Of a DNA stretch of 64,000 bases, positions 46,591 through 58,620 are shown one piece after another. The first letter of the stretch is position 1. Each line of letters begins with the position of its first letter. The position numbers and the translations under genes were made by a program. Under the pieces are notes generated by a model. It was not told the origin of the DNA, searched no databases, and saw only the letters and a list, made by a program, of their open reading frames with translations. The DNA comes from Gnetum montanum (taxonomy: Eukaryota; Streptophyta; Gnetopsida; Gnetales; Gnetaceae): NCBI GenBank assembly GCA_015680685.1, contig MNCI01001077.1, positions 913,224-977,223 of the forward strand, read 5' to 3'.

Positions 46591-47933
46591 ATGTTCCATA
46601 CATTGCCAAGCTCCATAACCAGTTGTGCCAAACCAATAATCGATACTCTTGATACCTTGCCAATTGCATCCGTTAGCACAACACACACGATAGAATGGTA
46701 TGACGACATAAAAGAGTACCTTCTACATGGTGAAACACCGCAACACTTAACAAATGCACAAAAAGACACGGTACAAAAACGTTCTAAGCAATATGCACTG
46801 GTAGGGGACGCATTGTGTCGTCGATCCTACGAAGGCATAATGTTAACATGCGTTAATAGCACTGATTCCCAAACCATCGTTGAGCAAGTACATGACAGAC
46901 TATGCCGAGGACATATAGCACCAAAAGCAATGGCAATGAAAATAAGGCGCTTAGGCTATTATTGGCCACACATGGAGTATGATTGTCTCTCCAAGGCTAA
47001 AACATGCAGTACCTATCAAAGACACAGTAATCTAATCCATGTCCCACCAAATGAGTTGCATACAGCCCAAATCACATGGCCCTTTCAAAAGTGGGGGTTG
47101 GACCTTATCAGACCAATAACACCCTCATCTTCTGCTAGACACAGTTTCATCATAACTACAACAGAGTATTTCATGAAGTGGATAGAATCTGTTCCCCTTC
47201 AAAAAATCACATCTAAACACATGTGCAACTTCATTCTTGAAAATATCGTGACCTGTTTTGGCATCCCCATGACCATCATCACTGACAACGGGCCACAATT
47301 TAGTAGTGTTGAAACCAAAACCTTCTGTGAAAGTCTGGGGATCAAAAACTCATTTTCATCCCCTTACTACCCTTAGAGCAATGGGCAAGCAAAGGCCACA
47401 AAAGAAACCATCATTACAATGCTTAAAAATATGCTTACCCAAAGCAAGAGAAGATGGCACGAACAACTGGTATATGCACTATGGTCATATCACACGACAA
47501 TCGAACTTCAACAAGTAAAACACCATATAGCCTTGTTTACGGTTCAGAAGCTATTTTACCCTTGGAATTACAGGTACCATCTTTAAGGATCACACTCTCT
47601 GGACTCCTGGACGAAGAGAAAAACAATGATCTATGCATCATTGACTTGGATTCGGTGGAGGAGGAACGCATACGTGCACTCGATTAGATCGAATGGTACC
47701 AAAAATAACAACGATAGCACCATCGGCATGAAATTCATAAGCACCCCATCAAAGAAGGTGACCTTGTACTTAAGGCCATTCGGGAACACCCGGACAAATT
47801 CTCAGCCAACTGGGAAGGGCCCTACTTGGTCACCAAAGCATACAACAATGGAGCATTCACGTTAGCTGATATGGAAGGGTATGAGCTTGCAAATCCTACT
47901 AATCACTTGTTCTTGAAACCGTTCCATATTTGA
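46591..47933 (+). pseudogene. integrase, element 2
   Basis: Open at 46477-47373. The zinc-binding region has HDRLCRGH and then CSTYQRH: the fourth ligand, Cys in element 1, is Tyr (47014-47016). The core has the first Asp (WGLDLIRPI, about 47095) and the second (ITDNGPQFSS, about 47280). A TAG at 47374-47376 follows SPYYP. After it the third catalytic residue, Glu in QAEAT, is Lys (47392-47394). The C-terminal part (PFGNTRTNSQP in one frame, ANPTNHLFLKPFHI in another) ends at TGA 47931-47933. No chromodomain is visible. Confidence 0.9.
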
Positions 47934-47954
47934 GTACAAGCTCAGGTACGTGCA

Positions 47955-48326
47955 AGTCCTGGTGTCATGACTATAAACTGATACCACAGCTTGTCCTGGA
48001 ATCATGAAGGTAAACTGATACCATAGAATAGTCCAGGAATCATGACTTAAAATTGATACCACAGCTCGTCCTGGCATCATGACGATAAACTGATACCATA
48101 AAGTGTCTGCAATGACAATAAACTAGCACTTGTTGGGTACGACAGTAAACTGCCACAGTTACATTCACCAAAGTCTACTAAGACTATAAACTGGTTTACC
48201 TCTTCACAGTCCACTAAGACTAGAAACTGGCAATGCACCGTCCGCCACGACGCTAAACGAGCAATGTCCAATGGGTCATGACATAAAACTAACCCATGAT
48301 AGTTAGCTATGACTATAAACTAGCAA
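47955..48326 (+). repeat. TTAAACT-type tandem array 3, element 2
   Basis: About eleven units spaced 25-45 bp, for example GTCCTGGCATCATGACGATA followed by AACTG. Most units here carry ATAAACT rather than TTAAACT. It starts 22 bases after the integrase stop. Confidence 0.8.
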
Positions 48327-49369
48327 TTTCATCTCTGGTTACTCAATCAGGGACTGCATTCAAACTTCATCAGAACCGCTACATCACTCACCAATCGGCT
48401 GATCCTAACGCCATTGCTGCTACTCATATATGATGCCTGAAATCTCATCTAGTTCCTTTGTTCCATCAGTAGCTGTTTAAGTCTATGCTTGCTTACTCAC
48501 TCATGGTTTTCTTGTTCTCTTAGAGTCGTGTTTGCAGGATGACACTCAGAGGTGTTCGTACAAGAATGCACTTCATCATAAGCAGTAAGGTGAGACGTTG
48601 TTTCCAGCGCATGCGATAAGACTAAATCATACCATTCACTAGTACATTCCCCATTTCATATCCTGCCTGTTCCTCAACACCTTATACTTGGTTATATCTT
48701 GAGCGCATCCAGTACAACCCAAAACATCGAACATACAGTTGCATACCGCGCCACTCCTAAGCGGTTGCAACCCACAACATGGCATTCGAGCATAAGCATA
48801 ACAAAAAAAGAAAAAATGAAAAAGAAAAACATCATCCCTTCCCATATAAAACACAAGACGGGATGGTAGTTTCCTCAAAAGCAAATGATCATGTCTAAAA
48901 TAATCAAGAAACATCCAGCTGCATGGCTTTGGCTCTCCGCCAACAAGTTCCCCCTAAATACTAAACAAGAGGCCTGTTTCTCCAAAGAATGCAACACATC
49001 CTCACATGGCTTTGGTCTTGCTAACAAGTCCTCTTGGATACTAACTAAGAGTCTTATTCTACCAAAGGACGCACATCACATATCTTGATTCTAAGTCGGC
49101 TAAACAATGGCTATTGATAAGGATCAGCATGACCCATATACACATCAGAACATCCCCTTCACCATGCATAACCATGATTCCTCCTAAATCCCCACAGTTT
49201 CCATTTCCCTATCCAGCTACAAATTTCACTTCCCCAATCCTATGTACTATTGGACATGGTGCGATGATGTCTAGTTAAGTGGCAAAGGACAAAGTCTTTA
49301 TTGAGTTGCTTGTGGTGTTTTTGCACTTCTTTGTCGATGCTTCTTGGGTCGATTCCTCCAAGTGTCAAC
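48327..49369 (+). other. 3' untranslated region of element 2
   Basis: No conserved frame on either strand. It includes a CTTGTTCTCTTAGAG stretch near 48510 and an A-rich run near 48805. Same place as 2383-3343 in element 1. Confidence 0.6.
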
Positions 49370-49382
49370 AAAGAGGGGCCAA
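49370..49382 (+). promoter_or_regulatory. polypurine tract, element 2
   Basis: AAAGAGGGGCCAA directly before the 3' LTR. Confidence 0.85.
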
Positions 49383-50616
49383 TGAAACACTAGAAAATTT
49401 CAAGCTTAGTACTTTTTCAAAAAGAATCAAGCTTGGGAACCCCACAAACATGACTAAAGCTTGAGGACCCCACAAACAGCTTCAAGTAGAGTTGAACTCA
49501 ACGAGGAGCAGTTCCTTGGGACTCGTCAATGACCACGCGAACATCTCCTATCAAACCTGGCAACTTTGGAGCTTAAAATACTTAGTTTACACTAAGTATG
49601 TATTCTCAGCGTATACGCCTGATGTTCATACTGTATACGCCCAACGTATACGCCCTAGATTGCATCTACAGTGTATACGTCCAGCGTATACGCCTAGCGT
49701 AGACGTCCAAGATACACGCCTAGCATATACGCCCCACATGTACGCTCAGTAGGTACGATTGATGTATACACCCGACGAGCAATCCCTGAAGACAACATGG
49801 AAACAGCATTGCAGAACAAGATTTAGTACAAGGCAGCAATTCTCACGAATAGGGCAACCATCAACGTATACGCCCAGCGTATATGCCAAAAGTCTACGCC
49901 CGCCTGATACAGCGTATATACCTAGCAAATATAACATGTTGTACACTTGTAAATTTTATTTTTTCATACCCGGTCAACGTGCCACATGTCACCCAACCTG
50001 AGTCTAACGTCAAAACCTGTATAAAACCCCAATTTTTGATTAGATCGGGGTTGGCAAATTTGAGCAAACTAGAGAGAAAATAGAGATGCTAAGAACTAGA
50101 GGAGAGAACTTGATACGCTGGACTTCAACCCTGTACGCTAAGCATAGAGCCTCTATGCTATGCTTATAGTTTGAACTAGCTCACAGTCATCCCTGCATCC
50201 ATCGGGGCTATTCGTACGCCTTGTGTCAAAGCCACAACTACGTTAGACCGGTGCATTGTAACTCTCATTTTGAAATAACATTGTTACATTTTCTTCCTAA
50301 AATTCATTACAGTTTTGCATTAATTGTTGCACGTTTACTGTTTATGCCCTTTTACGTTTACGCTCCGTTCGCATTAGTTACGCTGTTTATGCTCTGCTTT
50401 ACGCCTGTTATGCCGTTTACATATAGCCCATCGTATAGCATCTCAGTGTACATTTGGGGAAATCCTTGCCTGATCCGCGTGTGGACCACTCAAGGTACTC
50501 TACCATCTTTAATTCCAGCTTGCCCTCAAGCGAAGATAGGGTCTTCTATGCATGCCTGGTGATCTCCCCGATTTTTGTTTCCTTCCAGCTGGAGATCGAC
50601 GATTTCGGACGGTACA
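49383..50616 (+). repeat. 3' LTR of element 2
   Basis: TGAAACAC ... GGTACA, 1234 bp. Differences from the 5' LTR are mostly C/T and G/A. Its U3 keeps more complete GCGTATACGC palindromes (49608-49730, 49864-49885). TATA box at 50020-50026. Confidence 0.9.
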
Positions 50617-50621
50617 CATAT
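50617..50621. repeat. target-site duplication CATAT, right
   Basis: Pairs with 32681-32685. Confidence 0.85.
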
Positions 50622-51460
50622 TAAAAACCACCATTATTTTCCTTTTTAAAATGCTATTATTTTTTCTTAAGAAAAATTTTTTTTATTGAGAATAGGATAT
50701 ATTTCATTAATACACTTTTCATGATGAATATAATTACAACTTGCTTACAAATTATAGTATATGATTTTCTAGTAAAAACACTTATCATGATCCTTGATTT
50801 TTAATTTTATCTTACTCTTTCATAAATCAATATAAAAAAAGTGCATATTGCATACCATCTAGTAATGTTCTAACCATCTTCAAGATTATGCTAATTCTAC
50901 CAATAATTTAATTTTCTATACATTAAGAAATAAGAGAAATACTTTCTAATTCAATCTAGCATAGAAGTTTAGAGTAATCCAAATAATAGGAATTGTAATA
51001 TACTTTTCATTCTTAAGTAATAAAATTATTATGTTAATCAATTAAATCTCTAATATCCAATAATTTTACAACTATTTTAAAATTGGCTAGTTCAAAGGAT
51101 TTGAGAAATATTGGACATGCAAAACATTAATTTCATGATGTTCAAGGATAACCTAAATCACTAGTATAAATCCCTTATTAGGGTGAAAAGATCAAATAAG
51201 TTGCAAAAAATATGTATTGTGAAGTAATATAGTTTGATAGAAATTCATATAAATCATTAAGTAAAATAAAATAAAAAGCTTCAAAATTATTCATATTCTT
51301 CATAGCTTACAAGACATTAGTATTCTCCATGTTCAAATCATTCCTTAGCAAAAGAAAAAAATTTCTACCCCAATAACTCTACAAGAATTCTCAAAATCAA
51401 TAAAACTTTCTATAGAACTTATGTGGAACTAAGATATGACTTAAGTTATTAATTCATTGT
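50622..51460. other. AT-rich flank, nothing recognised
   Basis: Right continuation of the DNA into which element 2 inserted. No gene or repeat I can name. Confidence 0.5.
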
Positions 51461-51462
51461 CA

Positions 51463-51590
51463 ATAATGAGATGTTAGCCTAGTTGTAAGAATTTTTATTT
51501 GAGAAATCAAATTCATGGGTTCCATTCTATTTTGAAATGTTAAGTTATAATACTTTAATTGGATCATTTTTCTTGGGGAGTATCTCTTTT
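51463..51590 (+). repeat. SINE-like repeat copy 1
   Basis: GATGTTAGCCTAGTTGTAAG has an A-box-like core and GGGTTCCATTC a B-box-like one. The copy ends near CTTGGGGAGTATC. It shares order and words with the copies at 52060, 52401 and 52662. Confidence 0.6.
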
Positions 51591-51998
51591 TAGGATTTAA
51601 ATATCACATTCTTAAAGATGTCATTCTTGGGGAGTTTTTTTTATACCATTAATTTTTCTAGATGCTTAAGAATGGAAAGCTTTCAACTTCTATTATTATT
51701 TAGTCATTATTTTTTATTTATATTTTCTTTTTTCATTAGAGAGTGTTTTCCCCTTCTTTTTATAAGAGACCCTTTAGTAGGAAGTAAAAGCTTGTAAGGA
51801 AACTTATAAATAAGGGCAAGACTTGATTATTTTCCTACCCTAGAGAAGATGCTTTTTCAGATTCGTTGTAAGGATGAAATATTGAACAAGCATCTCCAAG
51901 ACTATTAGGCATTTTCTTTAGTCTCCTTCTTCAATGATCTAATAAAATTTAAATTATTTTAATATTATTACTTCTTTTTTGGGTTCAACATCTTACAT

Positions 51999-52044
51999 TC
52001 CCCCCACCTCCCCCACCCCACCTCCCATCCTCCTCCTCCCCCCC
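51999..52044. repeat. C-rich tract
   Basis: A run of C with T and A interruptions, about 46 bases, next to SINE-like copy 2. Confidence 0.8.
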
Positions 52045-52059
52045 AAATAATTGAAACAT

Positions 52060-52185
52060 TGGTATGCCTAAAGATATGTAGTCCAATAAGTCCTTTTTAA
52101 CAAAAGATTTTTCAATGAAATTAAACTCATAAGTTAAGGCTTTGAAATCAGGATTTTTACTACTAGGCTAATACCTCATTATTAA
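52060..52185 (-). repeat. SINE-like repeat copy 2, inverted
   Basis: On the - strand: GAGGTATTAGCCTAGTAGTA, GAGTTTAATTTC, then GACTACATATCTTTAGGC, matching the other copies in order. Confidence 0.6.
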
Positions 52186-52400
52186 TAAAGTAAAATATGG
52201 CTCACTTGACTATGTTTACTTCATTCTTATCCAGTTATTAAAGAGTAATTCAAGTGGTTATATCACTATCGTACAAGGATTATATAGGCAAGAGGTTGCT
52301 TATTAAAGTTATACTTAAGGCATATTTATATTTTATATGATTCTATATAAGTGGCTATATGTTTTAGGGGTACATATAATAATAATAAAAAAATAAGAAC

Positions 52401-52520
52401 AATGAAGTGTTAACCTAATAATAAGACCCTTGATTTGAAATCTTCAACTCATGGGTTTAATTATGTTGGGTAAAGATGAGATATAAAGATCTAAGTAGAC
52501 TATATATCTTGGGGTGTATG
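52401..52520 (+). repeat. SINE-like repeat copy 3
   Basis: AGTGTTAACCTAATAATAAG, GGGTTTAATTATG and ACTATATATCTTGGGGTGTA. Another, more distant tRNA-like head may lie at 52245-52330. Confidence 0.6.
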
Positions 52521-52661
52521 TATACTATAAATTTTAGGCATTCCAAAACCTCTACAAAAAATAATAAAAAATAAATTTGGTTTATTTGTTAGAGCTTGTA
52601 GCTTGTGTTTTTCAAGTTAATAATTACATGTAGGTTTATTAATCTAAGAAATTATTTATTC

Positions 52662-52785
52662 TGATGATGAGATGTTAGGCTAATGATAGGATTCTTCATT
52701 TGAAAACTCAATGTTATGGGCTTATTTTTAGTAGGCAATTCTATGCTATAAGGTTCTAATTGAACTATATATCTTAGGGTGTACT
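52662..52785 (+). repeat. SINE-like repeat copy 4
   Basis: GAGATGTTAGGCTAATGATA, then ACTATATATCTTAGGGTGTA. The tail block is nearly the same as in copy 3. Confidence 0.6.
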
Positions 52786-55390
52786 TATATGATAATTATT
52801 TTGGGGTTAAACATCCAACCCACTATTTATTCTACTTATATTCTACAAAATTTTAATAAGGTTTACAAGTGTACAGTTTGATTAAGATGAGTTTGTTATT
52901 TAAGACATCAACCTACTACATTCTATAAATAAAAATAAAAACCTATAGATCAACATGAACATTCCCCTGGTAATATAGTTAAACATAAGTTTCCAACTAA
53001 TACCCAAAGATAATTTATATTTAAATGAGAGACATAAAACTGTTTGTTACAACTATCAACTTTTTAGAATGACCAAGCTTGCATGGAAAGTTGAATATGT
53101 TAATTTGCCATAAATCACCATAAATCATGGCAAATAAGCAAAAGAAGGAAGAGCCTATAGATTATCATATTTCATGTAAATGTGAATTTTATTATCTTTA
53201 TCTTAACCTTAATATTTTTAATCTTATTATTACAAAGAATATTATAAATACAAAAGATTATGTTTTTAGTATTTCCTTAAACCACTTATTTATAAGCCCA
53301 ACAGGATCCATTTTTATAATGATGCTTGCAATGTGGGGTTACTTTTTTTTGTTTTTTATTTTTCAAATAATCTTAAATATTTTCCATTCTTCTTTCTATT
53401 TTCCTATTAAGTATTTCATAAAAATGCGCACCTATTTCATGGAAACTAGGTATATCCTTTCAAATTTGTTTCTAAATTTTATAAAATTGGTTTAGTAATG
53501 GAATCTTTTATTATTTGAGTTAATCATTCTATGTTATAGCTTTGATGTTTTGTTCTCTATAGGATGTTCTCTATGTGATTATTACATGTTTGAATTTTTA
53601 TGTGATTTATTTTGAATTTAAATTTTTTAATTCTTCTAGCTTTTTTCAAAACATATCTATGATTAAAATTTCTCATGTTTTTTCCTATAAAAAAGAAATC
53701 TATATTATATTTTGGTATTCTTGTAGTTGAGAGATGATGAACTCAACAATTTAGATTACATTAAAGAAACAAGATACGAAAATTAACTATTAGGTAAAAT
53801 TTTTATAATCTTAAAAGCTAATAAAATTTCTTGCAAATAATTCATCTTCATATTCTTGAAATCCTTCCATGGAACTAAAAATTTTAATCACATATAAATA
53901 GCTAATTTATGTTTCTATTGAAATATAAATTTATTTTTGGAGTACCAAAGTGTTATTGCAATCCAAAGTAGAATATCTTTCAAAATTAATTTCTTCAATT
54001 GAATTATGCAGCAATATTTAATTTTTCAATTATATTGTTAAAGGAAACATTCAAAAGCTTTCATCTTTTAAATGTTTTTACCAAAGATCTTATACTAATT
54101 GAGGTAAAGAATAAGACATTAAAACATGATTAATATTTCTAAAACCCAACATCTAAGATATATATCATATCTAATAACATTCACTAGGAAAGAGTACCCA
54201 AATTTTTAGATATGGTTTTTTTCTTATATAATTTGAGTCCTAGCATTAGTGCTTTATAATGGCATTTACAATAAATATCTTTATATGGTAACAATGCTAA
54301 TAAATGGAATTTGTTATATAATTATCTTCATCTATGCTTATTCACTAAATTTACAATTATTTTAAGTTTTCTATGCTTCTTTCAAATCACAATGCATTAA
54401 TGAGTCTTAGGGCTAGCCCAAATAGCACATCATTATAGAAATATTTTCCTTTACTAACTTTAATCTAAGACTTGAAATGCCTAAAAAAATTGGTTGTTGG
54501 AAAACCAGAAATTCCAGCAAAAAAAATTTAACCCCACATCCTAAGGGCCTCCATGAAAAATAGGATCCAAGGTACCCTGGATGGCTTGGTAGATCCCTGA
54601 GGAACTTACGAAGTGTAAACAAGAGTAACAATGTAGAAATTTAATACAGATCTAAAAATCAATGCACAAAATAGTAAAAAAAAAATAATGACGTTCTAGC
54701 TTACACACAAAAATAACTATAAACATTATTTTCATAAAAATAAAGAGGGTTAAAATAATTTGTACAAGATGTTCCTAAGGAAGTAGGGTGTTTTGAGTTT
54801 GTTGAAACTAGTGGTTTTGGATGCCATAGTTATCTCCATAGTCTAGAGGTTCCACAATGCCCAAAGCTATCAAATCTTGCTACACTCCTCACTAGATCTG
54901 CTATGTTGGTTATGTAGGAGGGTGAGATGAGTGCAGGTTTTGGGCTACTAAGAAGAGCCATGTTGGAAGTGTCAAAGCCCAAGGTTCTCAACATTGGTGC
55001 AAAATGCCACACAATCTTAGCGGTGTAAAAGAAGTCACAATGGCTATGGGTTTCATGCTAGGGGTGATTCAAAAGCTTTGTGTTTGTAGGTTCTCCAAAG
55101 CTCTCGAGTGTAAAAATATGGCCATGTGTGAAAAAGAGTGAAACCTTTCTATGAAGTTATAGCTTGGGTTTTATAGGTTTCATGGTCATCAATTTTACTA
55201 CAGATTTTTGCCTAATAGATAACATATTTCTACTATGTGCAAGTGTTGAAAATGTACAAATCTAGTAGGGTTACTATGTATGGTAAGTTTTGATACCTCC
55301 ATGACATCAAAGCCATTCTATTTAACAAAAATAGTAAATGGGAATTTCACCCATACTGGATTATTTTACCCACACTTGGCCTTCCAATAG
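52786..55390. other. AT-rich stretch, no gene seen
   Basis: The 122-codon open frame at 53127-53495 is rich in Phe, Ile and Leu from T/A-rich sequence and shows no family pattern. A short GC-richer part at 54830-55100 has no domain either. Confidence 0.5.
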
Positions 55391-57829
55391 TGATGAGTGG
55401 CGAGGTACCCCTACACTCAACCATACGAATACAAGCGTAACACGCACGAACTGGTCAAACTCCGCAGACTAAGTGCCTACATGCCTTATGAAACACTTAA
55501 GGTTAATTATTTGTTGTCTTCCTAGACTTACTTGTAGTTGTCATGGTGTATGGTTAAGTAAGTCCGAGGTATATGATTTTTATAGCTTTTTCTTTTTTAT
55601 CTCCTATGCTATTGAGTTGAAGGGTAGAGATACTAATTACTAACTTTAACTAATGAACTAAGTCTAAATTAACCTAGCATCATCATCCATTCCCACTTAT
55701 CGTACACACCCTGAACCAATGCAACCGTGGTTACCAAACACTAATCATTGCTAGGATCACCATGCGTAACGCACGTGCTCTAAGCGGTCGTACTGAGGCA
55801 CTTAACTAGGAGAGAAGGGTTGAGAGAGAAATCAGTAAATAACTAATAAAGCATGTAAATAAAAAATAATAAATAATAGTAAATAAGATCCTAATTAGGC
55901 TATTCCATGCACTGCAAGGTTTATCCAAGAAGTTCATCTTTATTGCCGTACACAAACTTGTGGTCAAGTACAATGTTTGCTTGAATAAAGATCCATTCAC
56001 TTTAGGATTCCTACTACTGGCACATGGAACACGTCCCATCATACCCCCTTGACTAAATGAAAACTCGTCCTTGAGTTCTTTACAATAATATTGGGAAGGT
56101 ATGGGATTATTGACTGAATGGAACTAATGGGATGACATGTGAATGAATCATCATTACAAGACTTGACAAAACTAGTGTTCATGACAACAAGAGTGAACAC
56201 CTTATTACATTGACATTAGGCCTTAGTTGGAAGCTGAGAGAGAAGAGAGAAAGAAGTGTTGCTGCTACCAATGCCAAGATTGCACTTTTCATTGTCCATC
56301 CGTAAGCACACCATCGATCTTTCTCCTTGCATAGCTGCTTCAACGTTGTTTCATTCCAGGAATTCCTTCCAGATCTAATCTGTTGTTGTATGATTTCCAT
56401 TTGCACACACAACACATACTTTATATTAGCAAGGGTAAATGAATTTCAATGCAGTTGATACCTTGGTTTGGTGAAAGATCCATTGGCTAGGTTGTGGTAT
56501 GGCTGATTACGGGTCTCGAGATATATTAATCGTGACTATCGAAGGTGTAGGGGTTAGGAGAAAATTGAAAAACTTGGGCCCTATACCCCCATGACTAATT
56601 ACAAACCTCCGGTAGCTTTAGAATGGAGAAAGAAAAGGAATAAGAAAGATAGATAAAAAGGGACAACTATGACATTGATGAAATGGATGTCAAGATGGAA
56701 ATGAACAAAATAAAATAGATTTAAAAAATGTTAGGGGAAGGAATTAAACTGGTGCCCCAAATAGGAATGTTAGTGGATCCTCCCCAAAGCAGGCTCATGC
56801 CCTTAATGCCCTGAGAAACCCACATTCAAAGAGTCTGTAGCCTCTGGGAATGTCATTTGGAACAAGAGTTAAAGTCTTAACCATAATAATTTTAAAAAAT
56901 AAAACAATGCATCTACCAAGATATACACTAATGATACAACCGGAAATGAGGTGAACAATGGACAGAAGGATGGAGAAAAGAGAGTGGAATGGAATCCCAG
57001 GAACAAGGTGGTGTACAGCCCCTTTTGTAGTTCATGATTAATGTGATTTAGTAAATCTCATTCCAAGTCTAGCCTTAAAGCAACCACATCTAGTGACTTC
57101 ACATCAATGCATTTGGCTAATCCATCCCCTTGAATAACAAGAATGCTTCCCCCAAGAGCCACCACCATTCTGACGAAACAAATGAGGAGAGAATGGGAAG
57201 TGAGAAGGGCCTTAGTTAGAGGGAATGTTTTTAGTTCCATAACCAGTGCTTGTAGCCCAAGGAATTATTTATTCTAAGGGGTGTGCTTTGAAATCTCACT
57301 TTTCTCTTCTTTTTTCTATGTTTTTTTTATGTTTTTATGCATGAGAACCACACCATGCAAAGACATCTTATTTTTATTGACTCAGCTTCCGATAATTGGG
57401 TAATATCAGAACAACAAGAAAACTTAAGAAGAAAACATCCAAGCACCCAAGAGAATGACCAACACAAATGCATCAAGTTTCCTTGAAGTCACACCCTTTG
57501 CAATCCTTGAGTCCTTCCTTAGTTTGAGAAATGGCCAGTCACCGATTCGTTAAAGTTCTTATTAGAAAGGGACTGTACATTTCCAAGCCAAGAGAGACAT
57601 AGACTTTGTGGATGGATGGATGAAGTAAAATCATTGTCTATCATATCAAAAGAAACATACCTTAGTATCAACATCATAACTTAAAGGTAAAAACCAAACA
57701 TTAGCAATCAATGAAAAACAGTTCATACCATCGGGAAGAACACTTATTAGGTGACAAACTTACAGGGTGGATCACAGATACACACACACACATAAAATGA
57801 AAAAGTATAATGATGTTGTAAAGCAAAAA

Positions 57830-57985
57830 CAAGAAGAGTTAAACAAATGTGTAAAACAAAAACAAGAAAATTTAAAGAAATTTGTAAAACAAAAATGTGT
57901 AAGACAAAAACGTGTAAAACAAAAACTTGTAAAACAAAAACGTGGAAAACAAAAACATGTAAAACAAAAATGTGTAAAATAAAAA
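57830..57985. repeat. 15-bp minisatellite
   Basis: About ten units of GTAAAACAAAAACGT with small changes. It sits in the 3' tail of C, where A and B have only a loosely A-rich stretch. It makes a Lys/Gln-rich open frame on the + strand that is not a gene. Confidence 0.85.
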
Positions 57986-58149
57986 CTAAAAAGAACTAAG
58001 GGCCTCCAATGATTAGCATAGGTGGCCATCTCCCCCATGACTAAATTGCAAGGGAGAGATCCAAAATAATGAACATCTATTTGAATTTCGTAGAAGTGCC
58101 CAACTTCTCCCAACTGATGTTCTTAGATTAAGGGGTGGAATTTGGTGAT

Positions 58150-58620
58150 GCTCATATTCCAATGTGTCTATGCCTTCATTGTTGGCATGGGTTATTTCCC
58201 TAGTTTGTTCCATGCATGTTTGTCAGTTGCTCTTTCGACTAGCTATCAACCATGGGGTGTCTACTACTTGTTGTGTGGTTGCTACATACATGCATCTTTA
58301 TTTCAAAGTATCAAGGGCACACCTATTACATGGAGGCATTTCCTCTATGTCATCACCCGATGAATCACTATATGTGATGGATGGAACTTTCCTCTTCTCA
58401 ATATTTCCATAAATGTTTACCTTAGATATTTCCAAGGAAAGATCATGGATCCCTAGGTACACATCTATTGTACTTAGCCATGGTCTTACCTTAGATAATT
58501 GTCTTGCCAAAGGGATGATCAGTCCCTTCTTTTCCTACTTCACTTGGCTCCTATTACTTGCCTATCCTAGCTTTGCAACTTCACGCCGATACAACCTCTA
58601 AACCTAGCCTTAAATGTCAT
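58150..58620 (-). pseudogene. protease remnant, fragment C
   Basis: At 58298-58510 the - strand reads RPWLSTIDVYLGIHDLSLEI and PSITYSDSSGDD, matching RAWLSMVDARMGIRDLSLEI of element A. This is the C-terminal half of the aspartic protease with the start of the linker. The active-site half is missing. Confidence 0.75.

Larger units (their letters stand above)
32686..50616 (+). mobile_element. Tat-like Ty3/gypsy element 2 (17.9 kb)
   Basis: A complete insertion: target duplication CATAT, LTRs of 1246 and 1234 bp with TG...CA ends, primer site, gag-protease, a 6-kb spacer with an antisense gene, then reverse transcriptase, two RNase H domains, integrase, and a polypurine tract. The second, archaeal-type RNase H and the CDYHQCNGHETDYC zinc finger point to the Tat lineage (Tat/Ogre). 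In angiosperm Tat elements extra frames usually lie outside pol or before gag; here the extra gene splits protease from polymerase. The LTRs match at roughly nine of ten positions by eye. Stops in every frame make it non-autonomous now. Confidence 0.9.
55391..58620 (-). mobile_element. Athila-like fragment C
   Basis: On the + strand it begins TGATGAGTGGCGAGG, matching the LTR edges at 18340 and 28458. The 3' tail blocks of A and B follow in order (GTGGATCCTCCCC near 56775, the CTTGAAGTCACACCCTTT block near 57485, the CATCTCCCCCATGACTAA block near 58027). At about 58140-58160 the tail joins directly to protease-side sequence, so integrase through reverse transcriptase is deleted. The left LTR here is on the 3' side of the element; its right edge is unclear. 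The fragment ends against fragment D near 58620. Confidence 0.7.

Noticed and set aside
47934-49382. An envelope-like or extra gene behind integrase, as in some Athila and Tat elements
   Set aside because: Only a tandem array and non-coding DNA are visible; no signal peptide, membrane segment or conserved frame on either strand.
53127-53495. 122-codon open frame as a membrane protein
   Set aside because: Hydrophobic residues follow from T/A-rich sequence; no conserved motif, no related copy in the window.
57767-57982. Lys/Gln-rich open frame
   Set aside because: It is the translation of a 15-bp minisatellite inside an element's 3' tail.
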